The notes beneath the pieces are model-generated. The model had not been told where the DNA came from. It saw only the letters and a list, made by a program, of their open reading frames with translations, and did not search any database. This document shows, piece after piece, positions 1 through 10,883 of a DNA stretch of 64,000 nt. Where the stretch lies: positions 1,550,001 to 1,614,000 of the forward strand of contig RBKR01000005.1 in NCBI GenBank assembly GCA_004835665.1, read 5' to 3'. The position numbers and the translations under genes are program-made. The stretch's first letter is position 1. Every line of letters begins with the position of its first letter. This DNA is from Phoma sp. XZ068 (taxonomy: Eukaryota > Ascomycota > Dothideomycetes > Pleosporales > Didymellaceae).

Positions 1-1380
1 GAGTAATGTTGTATGTCTCCTTAAAGTACTCCGCGATGGATATCCTTTTCGGTGTTCCGCTTTTGTCAACCAGGTCGAAAAGAATATTGTTGCTATTCCT
101 TTGGAATGGCGAGAGGTTTGTAATGACATGCACTTTCTTCTTCGTGCCCTTCTTCTTTCGGTCAGGAAGGTAATTTGTCTCGACTTTCAGTAGACGAACG
201 AAGGATGCCAACTTTCGGTACTGAAAGTCACTGGTTGGCGCTTGGCCACCTGTGAACTCCCTCATCACATCCAGAAGCGGCCCAGGCTTGTAGAAGGCGC
301 CTGTAGCGACGTTGACGTTGACTAGCAGACGGTTGACGCTGGTGCGAACACTCGTGAAATACCCGCGGAGGGCTTGCAGACCGGAACCAAGGTTTGCGAC
401 TTGAAGTTGGGGGTGGTTGCCAAAGGGATAGAATTTGTTGCCGCCGGCTGTCGCGATGCTGGTATCGCTGCTTGGCCCATGGGTTAGGAGGACATTTAGA
501 GCTTGGATGGTCTCAAGCTTCAGGGGATAATTCGATGTTGGCTTTGAGACGTCGTCCAGTAGCTCCTTCAACGAAACAGTGCCCAGTGCGACAACAAGGG
601 CCGTGTGGGTGTTCTTTTTCCGCGCAGCCTTGACTCTAGCCGTGTCATCGGTGGCCTCGGCAGGAAGCGGTTCACCATCAGCTGGATACCATTCGAGCGT
701 GTAGTTGGCTTTGTCTCCGCCAATTGGAATCTTCTTTGGTGAGATGAGAATCTGAGCCCAGTCACTGGCGATTGGGAGGCCTTTGAATGGTTCAGTCTCC
801 AGCAAGAGCTGAACAAGGCGGCGTTTCCTTGCTTTCGGGATATCGTTGTCTGGTTGGAACGCCAACGAGTATCGGTAGAGGTCGAGTTTGGGATCGATGC
901 CCTTCAGTTCGAAGTAGTTTGTGTACAGAACAATGGCTTTGCCCAGCTTCCCGTAGGCAGGGCGTGGTGGAAGTGCCACACCCAGTGATGCCGATGCCAT
1001 TGCTGTAGATAGATCGCCCTTGACCATGGCATCCTCAAGCTTAATGACCTCAGCATTTGGAGCTGGTGCACTGCCACTTCTGTGAATCCGTTAGCATAAC
1101 GTGAAGTGCCCGAAGTTGTCAAGACTAACCCAAACACAGTCACTGCTCCACCGCGTCCGCCACCGAAGCCTCCACCGCGTCCACCGCTAAAGCCTCCACC
1201 ACCATCACCTCGAAAACCGCCACCGCCACGTCCGCGATCACCACCATCAAATCCTCCTCTTCCTCTGCCACCACCGAAGGCACCACCGTCACCGCGTCCA
1301 CGCCCATGGAAGCCTCCGCGTCCGCGATCACCACCTCGTCCGCGATCGCCACCTCGTCCTCGTCCACCACGGTCTGCCAT
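1..1380 (-). CDS. Argonaute (QDE-2-like), 5' part only; RGG-rich N-terminus
   Basis: Small-RNA-guided silencing protein of the RNAi (quelling) pathway. The ATG is at 1380-1378. Exon 1 is 1380-1130, the intron is 1129-1080 (GTTAGT..CACAG with GCTAAC branch point), and exon 2 is 1079 to beyond the window edge, giving 443 codons so far. Residues 2 to about 77 are almost only Gly and Arg with some Phe/Asp (RGG/RG boxes). Then follow the Argonaute N domain (GKAIVLYTNYFELKG), the linker (YPFGNHPQLQVANLGSGLQA) and the start of PAZ, ending in the conserved SIAEYFKETYNIT. MID and PIWI, and so the slicer residues, lie outside the window. RGG tails are known in Argonautes as arginine-methylation and RNA- or Tudor-binding regions; their role here is inferred. 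The family call is firm. The QDE-2 versus Sms-2 paralogue cannot be decided from this part. Confidence 0.93.
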
Positions 1381-2655
1381 GCTTGAGATTGTTGTAGTCG
1401 ATCGTTGTTGGAGGATGTCGTAGTTGTGAATGAGCTCAGGAAAGAGGCAATTCTACCGGCTGATATATCAAGGGTTAGTAGTTTGCTAGGAGGAGTGAGA
1501 CGAGACAGATGAGGTAAAACTGTCTCTGGCTTGAAAGGCGGTAGATTATCGCACACCTCCCGAGCAAACTGGATGAAAGACGATGGGATGAAAGAGTGGA
1601 GATAAGTTTGACAAGTTGAATGAGACAGACACCAAGATTTCACATGTCAAGTAATGTTTGAAAATCGGTGGAAGCAAGACTGCAGTGCAAGACATGCACA
1701 TCAATATCAAGACAATGAGATTCACTCACCGGCTGAGCAACAGCCTGGTGATTCAACAAGGCTGACGTTGGCGTAGACTTGCTGTGCAATTAGACACAGC
1801 TGGCTTCGCTTTCATCCCAAAACACAGCAAATAACAACCGAACGACGGTCAAGGTGAGATGCGGTCTGGAGGCGGTTGATGTGAGCGGGGCTTTTAGCTC
1901 AGCCTGGGCGGCGCCGAGCGCGAACGCGTCGTCACGTTTTGACCGGGGTTCGTGTTGGGAAGTGGGGCGCGCGAGCGGATGAATGGGATGACCTTTCGCT
2001 GTTGGCTTTGTTAAGAGCACGACCGTTGATGTTGAAGGTGTGGACAATCGAGTGGCAATGAGTCTTGGGGTAGATGACATGACATCCGTCTCAGCCTTGT
2101 CAGTGACGCCGAGCACGCTTTGCTACCTTCGAATGACCCAGGCGGCAAAGGACAAATAAGAATCCTGCATCATTGCATTGGAGCATGCGGCCCAGTTACT
2201 CACTGTTACGTCGTGTGTAACATTTGTTGCTCTGGGATTGGGCCGAAGCATAAACCTCGCCGCTCGCTATCGCGGCCTCCAATGGAGCGAATCTGCTGTG
2301 TGTGAGGTCTTGATTGGTGTAATTCAGAACTATCAAGCTCAGTCAGCTGGCTACATCGGTTACATCGTTCAGCTATCATTCGGCTTCAGAAGGTGGTGCT
2401 CTCGTAGTTTCCTTGCCTGATCGTTATTGACACCCACGTGGACTAAGAGGACCGCGAAATATCTCAAAACGAAATATTACGTCACATGCGAGAACTGCAC
2501 ATTGGCCTCAGACATTGAATTGATGCGACGACAGCACAAGGTTCTTGGTTGAGTATATTCCTCACGTGACCATCTTAGCGGCATCGGATTCGATTTGACC
2601 TCTCGTCATTTTGAGATCGTGGACCAGCGATATCGACACACACAACACCCCCGTC
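1381..2655. promoter_or_regulatory. Divergent intergenic region, Argonaute / uS7m
   Basis: This 1.3-kb spacer lies between two head-to-head genes and should hold both promoters. I see no convincing gene in it. A palindromic E-box (TCACGTGA) lies near the uS7m end. The open frames on the minus strand at 1790-2116 show no recognisable domain. Confidence 0.6.
2562..2569. promoter_or_regulatory. Palindromic E-box TCACGTGA upstream of uS7m
   Basis: A perfect 8-bp palindrome, 87 bp before the uS7m ATG. The CACGTG core with flanking T/A is the site bound by bHLH factors of the Cbf1/USF type. Factor binding is inferred only from the motif and its position. Confidence 0.35.
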
Positions 2656-3776
2656 ATGCCACCACGACTAAATATCAGCGCTTTCTCGCGCTCAATTGCC
2701 TTCAGGCCAAAGCCCCAGATTCAATGGCCTGCTCGCTCCGCCCTGCGAGTGGCGCCCTCGCAAATCCGCACCTACGCCGACCAGAACACCCCTGCCCAAG
2801 ACCGATCCCACAAGCCCAGCTCGGAGCCCATTGAGCACGTTTCGGAAGAGGCAGCAAAGACTGCGCAGATCATGGGCGAACAGGGCCCTGACATCAACCA
2901 GGGCACACCAGTCGAGGATGTGAGGGCGACGTTTAATATTTCGACGGATAGTGGCTGACAACTGCCAGATTGTAAAGGGCGATGCGGAAGCGCAGAAGAA
3001 CCTCCCCAAGGTTATGCAGGATGCTCTCAAGCAGGGCAACAAGACCCCAGCACCCAAGGGCTCGCGCTCGTACTCCACCATGACGACACGGTCGAGCGAG
3101 GGAACGGACATGGGTCTGGTCGATCTCGAGGCTGCTTCCCAGCTGCCGGCGACGCCTGGTCTGAAGTTTGAGGCGCCGACGCTTCCCCTACCCAAGGACG
3201 GTCACGTCAAGCACCGGTATGACCCCGTTGTTGAACAAGTCACCAACCTTCTCATGCGACATGGCAAAAAGAGTGGTGCCCAGCGTGTACGTCATCCCTC
3301 CGTGCAGTTTCCAAGTCTACAGCGCTGATACATCACAGCAAATGGCAGTAATTCTCCAACACCTCCGAACTTCTCCCATCCCCACAATCAACCCAGCTCG
3401 TCCTCTCCTTCCTGGCGCGCCGCCACCATCACACCTCCCTTTGAACCCCGTTCTTTACCTCACACTCGCTATCGACTCTGTCGCTCCGCTCCTTCGACTT
3501 CGCGCACAGAAGGGAGCTGCCGGTGGTGGTGTTGCGCTGCAGATCCCCGTCCCTCTGAGCCAGAGGCAGCGACGACGAACAGCTATTCAGTGGATCTTGA
3601 GCGCTGCATCAAAGAGGCGGAACACGGGAAGTGGCAAGAACAGTCTGGGACAGCGCGTCGCACAGGAGATGATCTCTGTCCTTGAGGGCAAGAGTGCTAT
3701 CTGGGACAGGCGCAACGCTATTCACAAGCTGGGTGTGGCTGCTCGTTCCAACATTGTTCTGCCTAAGCGAAGATGA
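2656..3776 (+). CDS. RSM7: Mitochondrial ribosomal protein uS7m (Rsm7-like)
   Basis: Small-subunit protein of the mitoribosome that binds the 3' domain of the small rRNA. Three exons, 2656-2919, 2969-3286 and 3339-3776, with introns GTGAGG..CCAG and GTACGT..CACAG, joined in frame to 339 residues. The N-terminus is basic, Ser/Arg-rich and ends in a run like a matrix-targeting peptide (RSALRVAPSQIRTYA). The C-terminal part carries the S7 signature: LPLNPVLYLTLAIDSVAP, then GGGVALQIPVPLS and the R-x-x-AIxWILxAA helix. The protein is much longer than bacterial S7 because of an N-terminal extension, as in fungal homologues. It is transcribed away from Argonaute. The ATG at 2656 is the only one before the targeting sequence with no nearby alternative. 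Confidence 0.93.
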
Positions 3777-4759
3777 GCTGGTAATGTAGTTCGGAAGGCT
3801 GGAAATCTGCCCTTGTATGGTGTATCATATTGTAACAAGCAAGCAAGTAGTAAATGCATAACAATTGAACCTTAGCACATCAACAGTCCCATAACGTGAC
3901 TGCGGGAGCATGCGCTTCCTGAATTGGCGTGTAGCATGTGTCAGATGCACGATTCAACAATCTGGAGAGCTCCACATGCTCAGCCACACCACAGGCCGCC
4001 CGCGGGCTCCAGTGTGATCGCCGTTGTAGCTCCGAATCTGAAAGGCTTCAAAGACCAGAGAGGTGTTCTATGTCTATAAACCTAGAATTCGCAATAAAAT
4101 ATGCATATACTACCTCTTAAACAACTATACTCATACACACAGCTAATTGAGTGATTTCCACAAAGCTTCAGCTGGGAACGTCATTCGCCAAGAGAATGAG
4201 GCTTGGTATGAGGGGTCTGTCTCCATCAAACCAAACCTAGACCTCTACCACGAGACATCGTGTCGCGCTTACTGTTCCTGAAGTTTCCTTCGACTCCCGG
4301 CTACTCTTCTTGTCCCATCCACATGTCGTTCGCATCCATCATTCTACTTGGGAACAATCTCTTCTCGGACAGTGGTTAGAGTTGACACATTGGAACGGTT
4401 CGGCCCGCCATCACAGCAGCTCAGCGACGGTCTTTGGAATTACTACCCCACTCATTGATTTCCAGCCATTCATCACGCGCTCACTCCACACGACGAGCTC
4501 CAGACCCGCCTGCCAAAGTGAGGGGTGCATGAAGCTTCAGACCCTTACCGCGACAGCTCATTCACACCTGTGACGCCATTGCGACTTATCAATTGTGATT
4601 CTCCATCAATAGTGTCACTACATCCCCAGACCGTCGTGTTCTTGCACCACCACGGACGCGCACGCACACCGCCGGTTGAAACGGTCATAGCACGGTCACT
4701 GCACGCAAATCGCTGCCCCCTCGACTCCTACCCTAACGACACCGCCTCGCGTCGCAATC
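3777..4759. other. Intergenic, uS7m to universal-stress gene
   Basis: About 1 kb holding the uS7m 3' UTR and the promoter and 5' UTR of the next gene. The last 250 bp are C/A-rich like a fungal leader. No domain-bearing frame is visible. Confidence 0.55.
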
Positions 4760-6760
4760 ATGTCGTCGCTCACAGCCGCCATAGACCAGGAGATGAAGGA
4801 GCATCGAGATGCTAGGAAGAACAGTGGCGGCCGCCGCGCTGAGAGTCCTCTTCCAGGAGGCCGTCACCAGAGCCCAACTCCCCGCCACCTTGGTATTGAC
4901 AGCGACCGTGTGCGCAGTACAAGTCGCAGCAGCACCGGTATACCTTTCGCCATGCCAAAGAGCGCGCCTGCTTCCCCTCGTGGCAGTAGGATGTCCGATG
5001 CTCCCCACTACCAGTTCAACTCAATTGCAAGCGTGTCGCAAGGCGGAAAGAAGGATGCAAAGCCGCGAGCCATGTCCTCAGTGTACGGCACCTCTTCAGG
5101 CTTCCTTGCTTCTGGCAGCCCAAGAGATCGACACAACTCTATGAGCGGCTCTTACAAGAGGTCGACGTCTGGCTCACCGGGGCTTGACCGCTCTACGTCG
5201 CCACGAACACGCGGCCGACCCTTATCCACCTCCGAAGCAATGCGCAAAATGTCGGAATCTGCCATGACCGATTCTGATAGCGAATACACAGCACCACCGC
5301 GGCGAAAGGCTTCAGATCCCATCAAGGGGACCGCGTCCGCGCCTGGCGGCGGCGTTCGTCTGACCACCGACGACGATGGTGAGGACGCCGAAGATGGCGA
5401 AGACAGCGCTGCCGTAGAGAGCAGCGACAACGACTCTGAGTCTAGTTCAGATTGGGATGACGGTTGGGCGACAGGCTCCTCGAGCAACAAGGCTAGAGGG
5501 CGAAGGAGATCGAGAACAGAGTCTGGTGGCACAGATCGGATGGGAAGAGAGATTGTAACGGCGCAGAGTCTTTTCAAGACTGCGAAGGAGGAAGGTGTGT
5601 TGATTATATCAGGCTTCCCACTACACCGGTACTAATGTTGAACAGGACGAGAACTTACGGCCTCCTTCATGACCCGTGAAGAGAGGCAAGAGAAGTTGCG
5701 GAAGCTGAACGGGCCCATCATTAATGTTGAGGGACCTGACGGCGAGAAAGCTATGGTCCGCCGCAAGTCCACGGACGTACACCCACATACCAGCTTCGAC
5801 CAAGACAACTCCAGAGTATCTTCGCCCATTAGCTCTGATGCCGACGATCACATGGCTGAACTAAGGTCCGCACAGCAGCTGGCGTTGCAAATCACTCCTA
5901 TCCAATCAAGCCCCGAGGCTCACCGATGTGTTCGCCAAATTGTTCGCGGAGACTACAGCCAATTCGCGCAGGAAGCAGACAATGGCCTTAGACGGCAACG
6001 TGTTTATCTGGTTTCGACGGATCTCAGTGACGAAGCGGCATACGCTCTCGAATGGACGATAGGAACCGTCTTGCGCGACGGTGACACTCTTCTGGCTGTT
6101 TATGCAGTTGACGAAGAAGTTGGCGTCACTACAGATGCTCTAGGCGCACCGGTCGCTCAAGGCACAACTGGATTGCAAGAAGGCACTCACCTTAAGCGGA
6201 CATTGTCAGGCCATGATGGTCTCCCTCAGAAAAATGCTTTGTCAAGCACCATCGCAGCTGCAGAAGCCGACGTCAGCAAGATGGGCAAAGCAGAGAAGGA
6301 TCGTTACCAGGCCTGCGTTGAGGTGTCTGACAGATGCGTCAAATTGCTGAGAAAGACTCGACTGCAAGCACGAGTTGTAGTCGAGGTTTTCCACTGCAAG
6401 AGCCCTAAGCACATGATTACGGAAGTTGTATGCCGCCTGAAACCTCTCTGACACCTCAACTGGTTACTGACAGACGATTGACAGATTGACATGCTCGAAC
6501 CAACTCTCGTCATCCTAGGATCTAGAGGCCGCAACGCCCTCAAAGGGTAAGTCCGAACTCTAACAGCGGACGCATAAACTGACTGTGGCAGTGTTTTGCT
6601 TGGCTCGTTCAGTAACTACCTCGTTACCAAGTCGTCGGTCCCGGTCATGGTCGCAAGGAAACGCCTGCGAAAGCATAGCAAATACAAGCGACAAAACCTC
6701 AGGATGTCCAATGTGCTTACTGGTCCTGGCGATAAGCTCGCAAACGCCAAGATAGACTAA
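4760..6760 (+). CDS. Universal stress protein (UspA) domain protein with long disordered N-terminus
   Basis: Predicted 615-residue protein. Exons are 4760-5594, 5646-6427, 6485-6546 and 6592-6760; all splice sites are GT-AG and the frame is kept. Residues 1 to about 380 are low-complexity, Ser/Arg/Pro- and Asp/Glu-rich (an acidic block around residues 205-240) with many S-P sites. The Usp fold starts near residue 397 (RVYLVSTDLSDEAAYALEW). It ends with the ATP-binding type signature GSRGRNALKGVLLGSFSNYL (about 551-570), matching the G-2x-G-9x-G(S/T) pattern, and the final strand SVPVMVARKR. Usp domains bind ATP and act in stress signalling; the substrate of fungal members is not established. 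The long tail suggests phosphorylation-dependent regulation (inference). Confidence 0.9.
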
Positions 6761-7693
6761 TGCGTTTGTATGGGGATTTGTCACTCTGTTTCGGTAGTCA
6801 CGGGGAGAAATTCCTCGTTGAGCAGTGTTTACGCTGTGCGAAACCTGCACAGTTTGGCAAGTACGGGAAGTACGGCACTGTATACTTGACTTAGCATGGA
6901 GTCTGGAAAATCTTGTTTTCGCATATGAATCTCTTCTCTTTCAAGGCCGCAATGTTGCTGCCGGGGTGTTCTAAATATATACTGATCTCCAGAGCCGGAC
7001 GGGATCTGCCTCAAACGCGACACGATTCAGGCTTGAACGTCCATCGTCTGTTTGCTGACACAGCGCGACAGCTCTAGGTCGGTCCTGATATTTGGCCAAC
7101 TGCAACGGTCATCTCGACATCATGTCATGGTACGAAATGAAAGGGTAGCTGCAGAACACACTTGCTTTTCTCTTCTCGAAATTCTAGCGTGCCTCAGCCT
7201 TGCAAAAGGATATACATGCTTCACTCTAATTTCCCTTTGCTTTCGCGTCGTGACATCGGCAGATCCTGATCTAGGTCATCCAATCATCTGCTGTGGTAGA
7301 GTCGCCCCGCAACACGAATGCGATCCCAAGTTTCTGGTCCGCTACCCTCCACATCTTGACCTCTCACATCGTCCATCCCGTTAGCGCGCTTTCTCCAACG
7401 CCTCATGCTGCGTGCCTCACACCGCGTCCCCGCACAGACACTGCAAGAGGGGGCCCGTTTGTGGCGGCCCGCAAACATCGATCATGCAGCGCGTCTGGGC
7501 ACCGTCTGATCGTGAACGGGCCAGGCTTAGGCACCCAGAGAGCCTGGATGATACCCGAATCGTAAACTGCGGGTGCATACGGCGAGCTACTGGGCGATGA
7601 TGAGGGGCAGGGGTGTAGAGAGAGGGGTATCAAAAGGTTCAGTATGCCTGCCTCGGTGGATAGAATCCAGGACATCTAACGCGATTGTTACTG
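6761..7693. other. Intergenic, stress gene to HET gene
   Basis: About 930 bp with no supportable gene. It should contain the 3' UTR of the Usp gene and the HET-gene promoter. Short open frames overlap on both strands around 7.3-7.6 kb, as expected from a GC-rich patch. Confidence 0.5.
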
Positions 7694-9931
7694 ATGGCCT
7701 TCCCCATGGACTACACTACCGCGCCAGTACCGTACTTACCTCGGCTCGGCCAGCTCGGATTTCTGGAGCTCGACGAGCAAGACCTGGACACCTCGAGCTT
7801 GCAAGTAAGGCTCATTCACTCACCAACACGAGAGTATCTGCTCCCCAGACGACGAATATGGGACATAGCAACGGAAGATGCCATCGACGCAGATACGCTA
7901 CTGGCGGACCTCGGCCAGTTGGCACCATCGGTGGCTAAGGACTTCATTTCGAAGGAACATACCGAGGCCAGCTTTGCGTTCCGATTGATCAACGATGTCG
8001 ACTATCACTGTGAACCGGAGGCCTACATAGCCATGAGCTACTGCTGCAAGAAAATAAACCGGGACACCCCTAGGAAGGTTGTCGAGGACTTACCCTTTGC
8101 GTGGACTAGAGAGATTGAACAATTTCCTCTCCCGACTAGTGGCGCTCTCTTTCAGGCTGTGCTTAGGGAGAAGAGTGCAAGAGAAGGTCTGTGGTTTGAC
8201 CAAGTCTGCATCAACCAAGAGGATGATGCAGAGAGAGCTGCCGCCATTTGCGCGATCGATTCAGTCTACCGAAATGCGAGAGTCGTTGTCGTGGCTCTGG
8301 ACGATGTCGTGGCTACTGCAGAAGAGCAACAGTTCCTTCGATGCTACATGGAGCAGTACAGCTACTCCGACTTGACCATCGACCAGCAACCCAACGCGCG
8401 CCAGAATCCTCCTTTCATGTACCAATACCCAGCTTTTGTCTCTTTTTTCGAGCGCTTTATTCAGTCTGAATGGTTTGAGCGGGCCTGGTGCGCGCATGAG
8501 ATGAGGCTGGGACAGCAGCATGTCTTCCTCGTACGCTGTGCATCTCAGTACGACGAGGTGCAGACCGTCATACGATTCATGACGCCGTTCCTGACTCATA
8601 TGCTAGTTCTGGCGAGCGAGCTTCTCACATTCACGCCTGTTCAACAAACGAGGATACAGACAGTGCGGGACCTTCTCAGCGGATACGGTAGCGTGCAGGG
8701 TGGGAAAGACCTTGCCGTTCGAAGACCTGATACTCCGCAGACGCCAAACTTGGAGCTTCCCGCTTTCGTGCCAGCCATTGTCAACACTTTCCAGATGAAA
8801 GCAGGTGGCAATCCACGACTTCCAGAGTACCTCAGACGGCTAGATTCCAATCGAGACAAGACTTCCATCGCACTCAGCACTTCCCAGCTTCCCATTGCTC
8901 TGGCAGCCGCCAACCCATACCAGCGACCAAATATGGAAGACGAATGCCTCCGATCGCTCCTGCTCGTTGGGCTTGCCGCCCGAGATCCTGTCTGTCTTTG
9001 CACGACAGGTTCACCACTACAACTACACGATGGTTCAATATCCTGGCTTTCGAGACCTACACCACTCGACACACATAATAATCGTTCAATACCACCGCGA
9101 TTTCCTCGTGGGTCAAAACCGATACGACAGTCTTCTGACGGCAGAGCAGAATATGCTGAACTCGATCTCGTCTTCCTCGACCTGCCACATCGCTCCAACC
9201 CAAATCCGCTATTCCCAAATTACATCGCACGAGCACGGCTTTTCATTCACCTGTGCATACAATTTCGCATTCCTGGTCCGGGTATGTGGAGCTTCTGGCA
9301 AGCCCCCGACCACCCACGCTCCGCATCAATGCGTAATGTCTTCATTCAAACTCTCGGCTGTATCTTCGACTGTGGTCCTCAATGGCTTCTCGAGCTCACC
9401 AGTAACCACAACTTCTCCCACACAGCTAGACTCGAGCCTCACACGATCGACATCCTACTTAACCATCATCTCATCATCCAAAACTACATCATCCTCCCCG
9501 AAGGCCAAGCTGCACTATCCGCCCTCCTCGCCTGTATCTCCAGCATCCTCGTTTCCGGGATCCCGTGGGCAAGCGGCGCGACAGAATGTACTCACGGCCC
9601 ACTCATCGCCTCTGCACCCGCTCCGTCGTATCTATCAACCGATCCCACCTACGGCGGCAAAGCCATCGTCTTCGCCCCTTTCACACACAGCAAGACGCTC
9701 CTCATCGCCGTACCTGACGCGGTGAAGGCTGCGGCATACGATGGCCTTGCCAGAGCATGGGTGCTGACGAGCATGAATCCCTTCACGGGGAGTCCGAAAC
9801 CAAGCGTTAGCTGGACCTTGCAGGCCAAAGGCGTGATGTTTGGAGATGGCAATTTCACTGCGGGATTGGCGCGGAGTCAGGAGACGAGATATCATCGTGT
9901 CTACGGACCGGTTGCGCAGATTGGGTCTTGA
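7694..9931 (+). CDS. Heterokaryon-incompatibility (HET) domain protein 1
   Basis: Single-exon gene of 745 residues from the first ATG (7694); a second Met follows at residue 5. The HET core is seen in order: YIAMSYC (about 111-117), a Leu-Pro-Thr-Ser segment before ALFQAVL, LWFDQVCINQEDDAERAAAI (about 166-186) and YRNARVVVVALDD (about 192-204). These correspond to the conserved A-L-S-Y-x-W, W-I-D-x-x-C-I-N-Q and Y-x-x-A blocks. The first block has Cys-Cys where Trp is usual. The 500-residue C-terminus has no domain I recognise. HET proteins trigger programmed cell death in non-self recognition in filamentous ascomycetes. A role in vegetative incompatibility here is possible, but most family members are uncharacterised. 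Confidence 0.9.
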   Translation: MAFPMDYTTAPVPYLPRLGQLGFLELDEQDLDTSSLQVRLIHSPTREYLLPRRRIWDIATEDAIDADTLLADLGQLAPSVAKDFISKEHTEASFAFRLINDVDYHCEPEAYIAMSYCCKKINRDTPRKVVEDLPFAWTREIEQFPLPTSGALFQAVLREKSAREGLWFDQVCINQEDDAERAAAICAIDSVYRNARVVVVALDDVVATAEEQQFLRCYMEQYSYSDLTIDQQPNARQNPPFMYQYPAFVSFFERFIQSEWFERAWCAHEMRLGQQHVFLVRCASQYDEVQTVIRFMTPFLTHMLVLASELLTFTPVQQTRIQTVRDLLSGYGSVQGGKDLAVRRPDTPQTPNLELPAFVPAIVNTFQMKAGGNPRLPEYLRRLDSNRDKTSIALSTSQLPIALAAANPYQRPNMEDECLRSLLLVGLAARDPVCLCTTGSPLQLHDGSISWLSRPTPLDTHNNRSIPPRFPRGSKPIRQSSDGRAEYAELDLVFLDLPHRSNPNPLFPNYIARARLFIHLCIQFRIPGPGMWSFWQAPDHPRSASMRNVFIQTLGCIFDCGPQWLLELTSNHNFSHTARLEPHTIDILLNHHLIIQNYIILPEGQAALSALLACISSILVSGIPWASGATECTHGPLIASAPAPSYLSTDPTYGGKAIVFAPFTHSKTLLIAVPDAVKAAAYDGLARAWVLTSMNPFTGSPKPSVSWTLQAKGVMFGDGNFTAGLARSQETRYHRVYGPVAQIGS

Positions 9932-10430
9932 TGAGATGCTCTGTGTGCGGTTTATTGAGGTGTTTAGTGCTTTTAGTGTTCACAAAAGCGTGGGACATGG
10001 TTTTTCTATTGGAGGTTTGGGAGTTGGTTTTCGGATGGGATGTTGTTACGATAGCATAGTGTACATAGCTAAATTGAACATGACAGGGTCTACAACCAGT
10101 TGTTTCTCTCAACCTCTCTCGTCCACGAACCATCTTGCATTGTGAACAAATTCCATAGCCTAATTCTTCTCCTCTGAGACCATTGCTGATAGACACCCCA
10201 TCAACACCACCCACACGACACCGTCCACCTCGAACCCACAACTCTCACCCATGTTTCCTTTTCCGCCTTGCATCACTCCCACCCAACACCCAGCCAACTT
10301 TGAACCCTTGATCCTTCCACGAGAACAGGGTTTCACACCACCCTCAACACCACAGTCCCCACCGTCCACCCTCGCCATTATTGCCTGATCGCCTTCACTG
10401 CATAATCGCCATCCGCAAGCATCTACCAGC
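9932..10430. other. Intergenic, HET gene 3' side
   Basis: About 500 bp. From about 10150 the plus strand is C/A-rich and poor in G, the texture of a fungal 5' leader, and leads into the candidate start codon at 10431. No other feature is seen. Confidence 0.4.
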
Positions 10431-10883
10431 ATGTCTGAGATACCATCTCGCGCTCGCACGGGCGCGTAAGTTCTTCTCCGGATCGGTGGCGGTTTCACAT
10501 TCTTCTGTCGCAGTGCTTTTTGCTTCGACGATCGGACTAAGACGATATGTGGGACACATGCAGGGCTGCGATCTGGCGATATGGGAGTCAGGCCATGTGG
10601 TGAGGTGGAGATTGAGATAGCCGGTGGACGTGCATACAACGTGTGTAGTACAGACCGTTGCTTTTCTCGGTGCGGGCGGGAAAAACGTGGAAAACGGGAT
10701 GAAATTGTCAGCAATGTGGCGGGAGCGTTAGTGGTGGGACAATGTGGGTGCGTGTGTGTGTGGTTCGACACTTGCATTCTTAGTAAGTGGGTGCAATCTA
10801 CTATGACTGTGTGCATCCCAGTTCGGACGGATGGGAATGAGTCTACGAGCTTTCTGCCCCCAGCTTGGCCAAGTCATTGGTGA
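10431..10883 (+). CDS. Candidate small two-exon gene (hypothetical, Cys-rich)
   Basis: I do not recognise this protein. A short first exon (10431-10465, MSEIPSRARTGA) has A at -3 of its ATG and ends at a perfect donor GTAAGT. The acceptor TGTCGCAG at 10513 continues an open frame to a TGA at 10881-10883, giving 134 residues with clustered cysteines. The alternative acceptor ATGCAG at 10563 would give only about 24 residues. No strong branch point is seen before the first acceptor. The last 41 bp would overlap the end of SLY1 on the opposite strand. Support is the leader-like upstream sequence, the ATG context and the donor. Against it are the lack of homology and the open frames on both strands in this GC-rich patch. 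Confidence 0.28.

Noticed and set aside
1106..1423. Pro-rich plus-strand open frame
   Set aside because: It is the antisense of the GGC/CGN-rich RGG exon of Argonaute; composition alone keeps it open.
10160..10816. 218-codon minus-strand open frame between the HET gene and SLY1
   Set aside because: No domain. It covers the leader-like C/A-rich stretch and lies just downstream of the SLY1 stop, so it more likely represents SLY1 3' UTR or composition.
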